Below are positions 1 to 4,894 of a stretch of 6,004 bases of DNA, piece after piece. The notes beneath the pieces are model-generated. The model saw only the letters and a list, made by a program, of their open reading frames with translations, was not told the origin of the DNA and ran no database searches. Source of the DNA: Puniceicoccales bacterium. GTDB lineage: Bacteria; Verrucomicrobiota; Verrucomicrobiia; Opitutales; Oceanipulchritudinaceae. The stretch is taken from positions 1-6,004 of the forward strand of contig JAUVDD010000110.1 in the NCBI GenBank assembly GCA_030595525.1, read 5' to 3'. The first letter of the stretch is position 1. Every line of letters begins with the position of its first letter. The position numbers and the translations under genes are program-made.

Positions 1-249
1 ACCACTAACTGCGCTATTCTTGGTTTGGCTCTGTTTCAAACCAACCGCAGTTACGATTTCGTTCAGTGTCTGGCCTTCAGTCTTGGAGCCGGAGCAGGTT
101 TCACTCTGGCGCTGGTCCTGATGGCTGGTCTGCGGGAAAAACTGGAACTTGCTGACGTACCGGATGTCAGTATGGGTGCCGCCATGAGCCTGATGCTAGG
201 TGGCATGCTTTCACTCGCTTTTATGGGATTCGCCGGCCTCGGAGGCTGA
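1..249 (+). CDS. rnfA: RnfA-type subunit of Rnf ion-translocating ferredoxin:NAD+ oxidoreductase, C-terminal part (5' end outside window)
   Basis: Frame 1 is open from the first base and ends at TGA 247-249, giving 82 residues of a protein normally near 190-200. RnfA is a polytopic inner-membrane subunit of Rnf; with RnfE it holds a membrane-buried Fe-S centre, and Rnf couples electron transfer between ferredoxin and NAD+ to Na+ or H+ pumping. Visible residues 1-8 read TTNCAILG, carrying the conserved cysteine (codon 10-12) that ligates this centre. A helix at about 21-45 (GAGAGFTLALVL) is followed by REKLELADVP (45-54) and a last helix at about 58-80 ending LAFMGFAGL. The paralogue NqrE is the alternative, but NqrE typically has TVNCAI and LGFMSFSGI, whereas TTNCA, GFTLALVL and LAFMGF are RnfA-like. 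The in-frame TTG at 25 is internal, not the start. Being followed by non-Rnf genes fits an operon ending in rnfA, as in the B-C-D-G-E-A order of some phyla. Family certain; RnfA over NqrE is likely. Confidence 0.85.
   Translation, partial: TTNCAILGLALFQTNRSYDFVQCLAFSLGAGAGFTLALVLMAGLREKLELADVPDVSMGAAMSLMLGGMLSLAFMGFAGLGG
241..245 (+). promoter_or_regulatory. Shine-Dalgarno site for the NqrM-like gene, inside the end of rnfA
   Basis: GGAGG lies ten bases before the ATG at 256. It is formed by the last two glycine codons (GGA GGC) of the RnfA frame, just before its stop. The site supports the ATG at 256 and suggests that translation of the two genes is coupled. Confidence 0.7.
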
Positions 250-255
250 TTAACA

Positions 256-480
256 ATGCTTTTCAAGTACATCATCACTATCCTTATTATCCTCGGCCTG
301 ATGGTTGGGTGGATTGCGGTACAGCATTTGTCCCGCTTGTTCGCTGCCCGTCATCCGGAATTCGGGCCAAACCGGGAAGAAGGCGGAGGTTGCGGTGGCT
401 TATTTTGTCTCTGCAAGGATAAGATGACCTGCCCGAAGCAAAGCCTGAAACGCGCTATTAATAAAAATCCTCAAGAATAA
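256..480 (+). CDS. Small cysteine-rich single-helix membrane protein, NqrM-like (putative Fe-S maturation factor)
   Basis: This 74-residue protein starts at ATG 256, six bases after the rnfA stop, behind a good GGAGG site. Residues 4-24 form one hydrophobic helix (ending GWIAVQHL). A soluble tail follows with a glycine-rich GGGCGGL block (43-49) and four cysteines at 46, 51, 53 and 59. The layout resembles NqrM (DUF539), a single-helix protein with a CGGL motif and four cysteines, needed to assemble the iron site between NqrD and NqrE in Na+-NQR. RnfA and RnfE are the homologues of that pair, so by inference this protein could serve Rnf in the same way. Its cysteine spacing (C-4-C-1-C-5-C) differs from the wider first gap I recall for NqrM, so it is a divergent relative or an independent cysteine-rich protein. 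The coding call is strong; the function rests on context and motif resemblance. Confidence 0.75.
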   Translation: MLFKYIITILIILGLMVGWIAVQHLSRLFAARHPEFGPNREEGGGCGGLFCLCKDKMTCPKQSLKRAINKNPQE

Positions 481-520
481 TCATTTCCAAATTCAATTTA
501 ACAAATTAACCTTATCATTC

Positions 521-524
521 AGGA
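521..524 (+). promoter_or_regulatory. Ribosome binding site for the FNR gene
   Basis: AGGA sits nine bases before the ATG at 534. It lies at the end of a 53-base AT-rich gap (481-533) in which I see no convincing -35/-10 pair, so the reductase is probably transcribed with the genes before it. Confidence 0.5.
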
Positions 525-533
525 ATAGTAACC

Positions 534-1394
534 ATGAAGCTAACCGAGTACGATATCAGCCACCCCTACCACGCAACGATCGTTAAGTCCGAGCGGATAA
601 CCGACGAATCCACAGATGAAGTTCGTCATATTGTCCTGAGTATTTCAGACGCTACTTTCCACTTTGTGGAAGGCCAAAGCATCGGGGTTCTCGTTCCGGG
701 ACCACATGAATTTGGTAACGAGTACCATATGCGTCTCTACTCGATCGCCAGCTCCCGTCAGGGTGAAAACCAGAACCTCGCGGAGATTTCCCTCTGTGTC
801 CGTCGCTGCTTCTACATTGACGATGTGAGCGGTGAGCGTTTCCCCGGCGTTGCTTCAAACTTCCTGTGTGACTGCAAGCAAGGCGATACAGTCCTCTTGA
901 CCGGCCCTTACGGTCGTCAGTTCCTGCCACCGAAGGACAACAACAGCAACATGCTGATGATTGGTGTCGGTACAGGCATTGCTCCGTTCCGCGCATTCAT
1001 GAAGCACATTTACGATGAGCGCAAGGAGTGGAAGGGCAAGGTTCGCTTGTTCTACGGCGCCAAGACAGGCATGGACCTGCTCTACATGAACGATAAGAAC
1101 TCAGACCTCAGTCTTTATTACGACAAGGAAACCTTCCAGGCGTTTGAAGTCCTCAGCTCGCGTCCGCATTTCAATGAGCCGGAACAGGTTGAGCAATCCT
1201 TGAAGGAGCACTCCAAAGAGGTTTGGGATCTCGTCAAGGATCCGAACACTCACATTTATGTATCCGGACTTTCTCGTCTCGAGGCTCGTCTCGACAAAAC
1301 CATGGAAGAATTTGCCGGCTCTGAAGCAGACTGGCTGGAAATGAAAAAGGAACTTATTGCCAGCGGTCGCTGGTCGACCCTTTTCTACGATTGA
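534..1394 (+). CDS. Plant-type ferredoxin-NADP+ reductase (FAD-binding)
   Basis: This 286-residue soluble flavoprotein should move electrons between reduced ferredoxin (or flavodoxin) and NADP(H) in the cytoplasm. The N-terminal FAD domain carries RLYS (67-70) for flavin binding, CVRR (88-91) and GVASNFLCD (105-113). The C-terminal NADP domain carries GVGTGIAPFR (144-153), FYGAK (173-177), SR (209-210, where plant-type enzymes contact the 2'-phosphate), YVSGL (242-246) and a terminal GRWSTLFYD with the aromatic residue that stacks on the flavin. It has no N-terminal helix and no 2Fe-2S domain, so it is not NqrF, and motif order and length match plastid-type FNR. Two oddities: the catalytic cysteine of the plant YMCGL motif is Ser244, and the usually terminal tyrosine is followed by one Asp. 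Its position after rnfA and the NqrM-like gene suggests it shares a ferredoxin pool with Rnf. The related reductase domain of BoxA is an alternative kin, but no box genes are visible. Confidence 0.9.
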   Translation: MKLTEYDISHPYHATIVKSERITDESTDEVRHIVLSISDATFHFVEGQSIGVLVPGPHEFGNEYHMRLYSIASSRQGENQNLAEISLCVRRCFYIDDVSGERFPGVASNFLCDCKQGDTVLLTGPYGRQFLPPKDNNSNMLMIGVGTGIAPFRAFMKHIYDERKEWKGKVRLFYGAKTGMDLLYMNDKNSDLSLYYDKETFQAFEVLSSRPHFNEPEQVEQSLKEHSKEVWDLVKDPNTHIYVSGLSRLEARLDKTMEEFAGSEADWLEMKKELIASGRWSTLFYD

Positions 1395-1418
1395 TTTGTT
1401 AGATAGACCCCCAAAAAA

Positions 1419-1447
1419 AGCCTCAACGAAAGTTGGGGCTTTTTATT
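1419..1447. terminator. Bidirectional intrinsic terminator between converging genes
   Basis: A nine-pair stem (AGCCTCAAC 1419-1427 with GTTGGGGCT 1432-1440, one G-U pair) closes on a GAAA tetraloop at 1428-1431. On the + strand TTTTATT follows, ending the FNR transcript 25 bases after its stop. On the - strand the complement of the A-run 1413-1419 gives seven U's, so the same hairpin can end the transcript of the transporter gene, whose stop is at 1443-1445. Confidence 0.85.
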
Positions 1448-2396
1448 GGATAAACCGGATGCCGAGATGAATCCACAGGGGCATCGTGACAACTGAGGCA
1501 ATCGTCGTTGCCAACACAATCCGGATCGCCACGCCTGTTTCACCACCATAATGCCGTGCCAGAACAATAGGCATGATTCCCGCCGGCATGGCCGCTTGGA
1601 TCAAAATCACCCGTTTCAGCTCTACTGACAAACCGGGCATAAAGGCGGCGACCACGAGAAAAGCTAACGGGAGTAATCCCAGTCTAATAACAAGAGAACC
1701 GGTTATCACCTTTGGTTGGGCAAATAACTTCTGCTTCTGGAATAGATCCGCAATCAAGGCCCCGGCCAATAGAATCCCCATTGGGACACAGCAGGCGGCA
1801 AGCATGGATATCGTTTGACTCATCCAGTTCGGGATTTGGGTATCCAATCCGGTCGCGTTGATGGACAGCGCCAGAATCAACGCAACAACGGGCGGATTGA
1901 CCATGTTCTTGATGGCCTTCCCTTTGAATCCCCCTGCCAACAGCATGATTCCAATCGTCCAGATAGCCACTTCAATGCCCACGTTGTGCACAAGGAGGAC
2001 GCCAAGGGTGCCCCGGTCATCGAATAGTGCGAGGATAACTGGAATCGGAATGAAGCCATAGTTGTAAATCCCGTTTCCAAACGAAAAGGTTCTCAAGCCT
2101 TTTCCTTTTTCGAGCCCGAGAAGTTTGCCACCAAGGAATGCCACCAGAAAACCACCTACGACAGTAAAGAATCCTACCAACGGCGCGGAAATCAGATTCT
2201 GCGCATTCTGGAGAGCTGGATTACCGATTACATAATCAAGATACAGGCAGGGATAAAAGACCCTGATAACCAGCTTCATTAGCGAAGAATCTGCCTCCTC
2301 GGTCAGAATCTTCGTACTCCTTAAACCGTATCCAAGCGCCAGTACAAAAAATACCGGTAAGGCAGCTCCGATTATTGTACCAAAGGAAAGGGTCAT
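1443..2396 (-). CDS. AEC-family (auxin efflux carrier-type) transporter
   Basis: A 317-residue polytopic inner-membrane protein. Hydrophobic segments recur along the whole length (about 8-25, 38-56, 70-92, 108-124, 131-154, 166-183, 195-217, 230-252, 262-281, 289-310), fitting the ten-helix AEC fold. Motifs in order are FGNGIYNYGFIPIPV (106-120, the broken-helix region of the first half), NPPV (167-170), CVPMGILLAGAL (203-214), AAMPAGIMPIVLA (268-280) and HYGGE (282-286). AEC carriers export or exchange organic anions such as malate, or auxin-like acids; the substrate cannot be read from sequence. It starts 12 bases after the stop of the DUF2270 gene with no clear Shine-Dalgarno site, so it is probably translated from that gene's mRNA. 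The stop abuts the shared terminator hairpin, marking it as the last gene of the leftward cluster. Family call is firm. Confidence 0.9.
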   Translation of the reverse strand: MTLSFGTIIGAALPVFFVLALGYGLRSTKILTEEADSSLMKLVIRVFYPCLYLDYVIGNPALQNAQNLISAPLVGFFTVVGGFLVAFLGGKLLGLEKGKGLRTFSFGNGIYNYGFIPIPVILALFDDRGTLGVLLVHNVGIEVAIWTIGIMLLAGGFKGKAIKNMVNPPVVALILALSINATGLDTQIPNWMSQTISMLAACCVPMGILLAGALIADLFQKQKLFAQPKVITGSLVIRLGLLPLAFLVVAAFMPGLSVELKRVILIQAAMPAGIMPIVLARHYGGETGVAIRIVLATTIASVVTMPLWIHLGIRFIQ

Positions 2397-2408
2397 GAAT
2401 CAGGTGGT

Positions 2409-3140
2409 TTATAAATTCCAATTGCCACCGGAGGGCCGCTTCTGGAATTCCCCCAGTGACGTGCGCTTCCAGTGTCCATACAGGTACAGGAACAGCAGAT
2501 ATACGTAGAAACTTATCAATAATCCCAGAAACACATAATCCGGTAGCGGCTGGTTCTTACAGAACTCCGCAACGAATGTTTCCAAATTGGTTGCTTCCCG
2601 AACAACCAGAGTATGCATCACCCATGTTCCGCCCAGAATCATGAATATCCAGACATAGTTTCTTCGGAATCGTCTGGAAAGTGCTTCCAGAAAAGTGATT
2701 TTATAGGACGGAAGGATGAGATCTTCGCCCATCTGGCGCCTCCAGTTCCCTTCCAGTCGCTTACTGGAAAGCGTTACCACCGGGAATATAAAATGAGATT
2801 CCAACATGCGGACCCGTGCCCGATAGGCATCATAAAAACGGTATCTCCGGGCCTCAATAGTGAGGAGCAAATAGATGATGAAATTGGCGAATAAAAACAG
2901 GAAATTACTGCTCTCAGAATGATTCCATGCAAAGGAAACGATCCCCATCATTCCGATAATCGCCCAGTGTGTGGTGGTATCAAATCTCTGCCTCCACACC
3001 ATCATCCGGCCTAGCTCACCTCGATAGAAGTGAACCATGGTCGCTGCGTAGTCCTTCGGGAAATCGTAGCCGGCTTCCACCTCGGGTTTGGGTTCGAGTT
3101 TGGGTTCCTCCGGATTGCTGTTACCAGAATTTTTAGACAT
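2409..3140 (-). CDS. DUF2270 integral membrane protein
   Basis: A 243-residue protein of the uncharacterised DUF2270 family. A charged Pro/Glu/Lys-rich cytoplasmic tail (about 1-25) leads into the family signature: HFYRGELGRM (37-46), WRQRFDTTTHWA (49-60) and EARRYRFYDAYRARVRMLE (96-114). Likely membrane helices lie at about 59-72, 78-94, 162-180 and 202-221, with a basic loop (LSRRFRR, 154-160) before the third. No catalytic motif is visible and no function is assigned to the family. The ATG ending at 3140 gives the complete conserved region, but no good Shine-Dalgarno site precedes it. The AEC transporter follows after 12 bases, so the two are probably one transcription unit. The gap to the PEP-CTERM gene upstream is 42 bases and holds an imperfect hairpin. 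Confidence 0.85.
   Translation of the reverse strand: MSKNSGNSNPEEPKLEPKPEVEAGYDFPKDYAATMVHFYRGELGRMMVWRQRFDTTTHWAIIGMMGIVSFAWNHSESSNFLFLFANFIIYLLLTIEARRYRFYDAYRARVRMLESHFIFPVVTLSSKRLEGNWRRQMGEDLILPSYKITFLEALSRRFRRNYVWIFMILGGTWVMHTLVVREATNLETFVAEFCKNQPLPDYVFLGLLISFYVYLLFLYLYGHWKRTSLGEFQKRPSGGNWNL
3084..3107 (-). repeat. Two 12-base direct repeats inside the DUF2270 gene
   Basis: GGGTTTGGGTTC (3084-3095) is followed at once by GAGTTTGGGTTC (3096-3107), differing at one base. Read on the - strand they encode the EPKLEPKP part of the acidic, proline-rich N-terminal tail, a likely disordered segment that can change length by slippage. Confidence 0.6.
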
Positions 3141-3157
3141 GCCCGAATAGCATGCTT

Positions 3158-3178
3158 CCCTGTATCAACAATACAAGG
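3158..3178 (-). terminator. Imperfect hairpin between the PEP-CTERM gene and DUF2270 (possible weak terminator)
   Basis: On the - strand CCTTGTAT (3178-3171) pairs with ATACAGGG (3165-3158) over eight pairs, one G-U, around a five-base loop, starting four bases after the PEP-CTERM stop. No U-run follows, so it could be an mRNA 3' stabiliser, a partial terminator or chance. Confidence 0.3.
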
Positions 3179-3182
3179 CTGT

Positions 3183-4004
3183 TTAACGTCGCTTCCAATA
3201 GGCAATTGCCAACGACATAAATCCCAAGACCAGGGCCATGGTTTTCGGCTCCGGAACTGGTGTCGCACCCAGTACCAGGTTGTCGATTGCAAAGTAGGCG
3301 GGTGTGTTCATCCCAAAATCACCGACATCTGTTGATTCCAGTTCAAAGGATATGGTGTCAACGTTTGCACCGAGGGATGTTATATCAAGATCTACCCAGC
3401 TGTCTTGAACATAGTGGGTCTCCACTACCCCGCGAAAATCGGCCAAATAATGGTCAATGAATCCTGTTTCCGCGCCGCCTTGATCAAAACCGCGGATCGT
3501 TAGTTTGAAATAATCCCCCTGTGCGAAAGCCGTTGAAAATCCGTTTCCATTCAAGAGTGTCAGGGCTGTGTAGGTGGTATTCGTCACCGCTATGTTTTCT
3601 GGAGATTCCCATCCACTCGGAAGATCTATGAAAATCGGGTCATATCCGCTGTACGGATCCACAAATGCTACTCCGTAAACCTGCCCCGCCAGTGCGCTGC
3701 CGGTAAAGGCACTATACTGATTGGCGAAATCCGCTGTCACTACATCCGAGGTCGTCGAGTATCCCCAGCCCGCCCAGGAGGTGAAACTTCCCCAATCCGT
3801 GAACGTGTTCGTGAAATTTACTCCTTCACTTGTGAACCCTCCGTTCATGTCTGATCCGTTGTGATAAACCCCTCCCCCTGAGTATACTTCCGTTGCTGAT
3901 GCTCCTAAACTCACATCTTCAAAGCCCACCAATAAACTTTGTCCATTCATCATTACACCCGCCAGCAGGATGCTTCCTATCAATCCTAAGCACTTTCTTT
4001 TCAT
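3183..4004 (-). CDS. DUF4465 domain protein with PEP-CTERM sorting signal (exported surface protein)
   Basis: A 273-residue exported protein. Residues 1-22 form a signal peptide (KRK, then a hydrophobic core). The DUF4465 domain spans about 26-247: GFEDVSLGA (27-35), YHNGSDMNGGFTSEG (47-61), NQYSAFTGS (95-103), NTTYTALTLLNG (142-153), FKLTIRGFD (166-174), YLADFRG (186-192), WVDLDITSLG (203-212), and FGMNTPAYFAIDNL (230-243). The tail is VPEP (250-253), a hydrophobic stretch and KRR at the end: the PEP-CTERM signal cut by exosortase, implying surface or exopolysaccharide association. Its role is unknown; the domain reads as an adhesion or binding beta-sandwich, which is inference. I chose ATG 4002-4004 because it starts directly at the signal peptide; an in-frame ATG 54 codons upstream adds non-conserved residues and overlaps the hydrolase gene. 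No Shine-Dalgarno site is evident. No exosortase gene is in the window. Confidence 0.9.
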   Translation of the reverse strand: MKRKCLGLIGSILLAGVMMNGQSLLVGFEDVSLGASATEVYSGGGVYHNGSDMNGGFTSEGVNFTNTFTDWGSFTSWAGWGYSTTSDVVTADFANQYSAFTGSALAGQVYGVAFVDPYSGYDPIFIDLPSGWESPENIAVTNTTYTALTLLNGNGFSTAFAQGDYFKLTIRGFDQGGAETGFIDHYLADFRGVVETHYVQDSWVDLDITSLGANVDTISFELESTDVGDFGMNTPAYFAIDNLVLGATPVPEPKTMALVLGFMSLAIAYWKRR

Positions 4005-4014
4005 TGTTATTGGC

Positions 4015-4028
4015 AATGAATTGTCATT
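4015..4028 (-). repeat. Short inverted repeat before the PEP-CTERM gene
   Basis: AATGA (4015-4019) and TCATT (4024-4028) flank a four-base centre, ten bases before the gene's start codon in the 56-base gap (4005-4060). It could be an operator half-site pair or a small leader hairpin. No clear promoter boxes are seen nearby, and five-base arms can arise by chance. Confidence 0.25.
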
Positions 4029-4060
4029 AAGGGCTAAGAAAGCAAGTCGAAAATGGAATA

Positions 4061-4894
4061 TTAAATTTGCAAAACAACCATTCGATGATCGGAAGGGCAT
4101 GAATCGGGACTGGGAAGAACGCGAGAAGCCGTATTGGACAAGGAAACCGACACGGAAGGAACCCAAAACCCATCAAGAATCTCTTTACTCCCGGATTTGT
4201 GGAAGTATGTGTTGGGATTACCGTTCTGGTCGAAAGATGGAATTGGCAAAAAGTAATCCCGGAGGGAAATTAACAATGGATCATCAAAAGGCGTATTAAA
4301 GTCACCGGTAATAATCATCCGGGAAGATTCATCCGCTGAACACACTGAACGAACAAAAGATCCGAGCTCAATAATCTCCTGTTCCCTAACAAGCGATGAT
4401 TTTGGATCATCGGGATTATCCGTGTATTGGCTTTTTAAATGAACATGGAAAAACCGATACTGGGAATCACTCAATTCAAACCGGAGTTCCTGGAGTCCAC
4501 GCTTCAAAGAAAGGTTGTGGAAAATGCATTCAAGGGGGGCTGTCCGGGAAAGGAACCCCAGTCCTGACCGTGAATCGGGTTTTCCTGAAAACTGAAAAAA
4601 CGGATACTCCAACCCCTCGGCTTTTAGATCCATTTGTAATTCCAGAAGAAACGCCTCATTCCCCAATTCCTGTAGAAACAAAATATCGGGTTGTTCCCAA
4701 AGGATCAGCATCCTGATACGCCTTTTTCTATCCTCAGGCATCGGATAGGAAAACCGAAACTGCCCATCCTCATACCTATTCTGGACTAGATAATTCTGTA
4801 GATTCCAAGTGGCAACCTTCCAGGTTTTCCCGAAACCCTCTACTCCAATGGTCAGAAAAAACAAAGACAGAAATAGTATAAGCCTGGGAATCAC
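4061..4894 (-). CDS. Exported endonuclease/exonuclease/phosphatase (EEP) family hydrolase
   Basis: A 277-residue protein with a signal peptide or N-terminal anchor at 1-20 ([12 protein letters not shown] core), so it should act outside the cytoplasm. The EEP metal-dependent phosphodiesterase motifs occur in order: TWNLQNY (29-35, Asn31), FLQELG (73-78, metal-binding Glu76), HVHLKS (150-155, with the catalytic-loop His), ITGDFNTP (195-202, Asp198 and Asn200), LDGFWV (240-245, Asp241) and PSDHRMV (267-273, Asp269-His270). The active site looks complete. EEP proteins cut DNA, RNA, phospholipids or inositol phosphates; which applies here cannot be told. The start is GTG (4894-4892), sharing GTGA with the stop of the M48 protease, with AGGGG four bases upstream. 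That overlap points to translational coupling and a shared operon. Length is normal for a single-domain family member. Confidence 0.88.
   Translation of the reverse strand: MIPRLILFLSLFFLTIGVEGFGKTWKVATWNLQNYLVQNRYEDGQFRFSYPMPEDRKRRIRMLILWEQPDILFLQELGNEAFLLELQMDLKAEGLEYPFFQFSGKPDSRSGLGFLSRTAPLECIFHNLSLKRGLQELRFELSDSQYRFFHVHLKSQYTDNPDDPKSSLVREQEIIELGSFVRSVCSADESSRMIITGDFNTPFDDPLLISLRDYFLPIPSFDQNGNPNTYFHKSGSKEILDGFWVPSVSVSLSNTASRVLPSPDSCPSDHRMVVLQI

Noticed and set aside
1..249. NqrE as the identity of the first gene
   Set aside because: TTNCAILG, GFTLALVL and LAFMGFAGL match RnfA better than the NqrE versions. Kept as an alternative because only the last 82 residues are visible.
481..533. Possible promoter in the AT-rich gap before the FNR gene
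   Set aside because: AT-rich, but no -35/-10 pair with proper spacing could be picked out; read-through from rnfA is the simpler reading.
652..996. 114-codon open frame on the - strand inside the FNR gene
   Set aside because: It is antisense to a clear enzyme gene, rich in Arg, Ser, Gly and Cys, with no recognisable motif; a shadow of codon bias.
534..1394. NqrF, given the NqrM-like neighbour
   Set aside because: There is no N-terminal helix or 2Fe-2S ferredoxin domain, and the flavin and nucleotide motifs (RLYS, GVGTGIAPFR, C-terminal W…Y) are those of plant-type FNR.
2613..3335. Open frames of about 93-101 codons on the + strand opposite DUF2270 and the PEP-CTERM gene
   Set aside because: They lie entirely opposite well-supported genes, show no domain-like composition, and lack ribosome sites.
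4005..4166. In-frame upstream extension of the PEP-CTERM gene (ATG ending at 4166, 54 extra codons)
   Set aside because: The added residues look random, would bury the signal peptide inside the protein, and overlap the EEP hydrolase frame. The ATG at 4004 starts directly with KRK plus a hydrophobic core.
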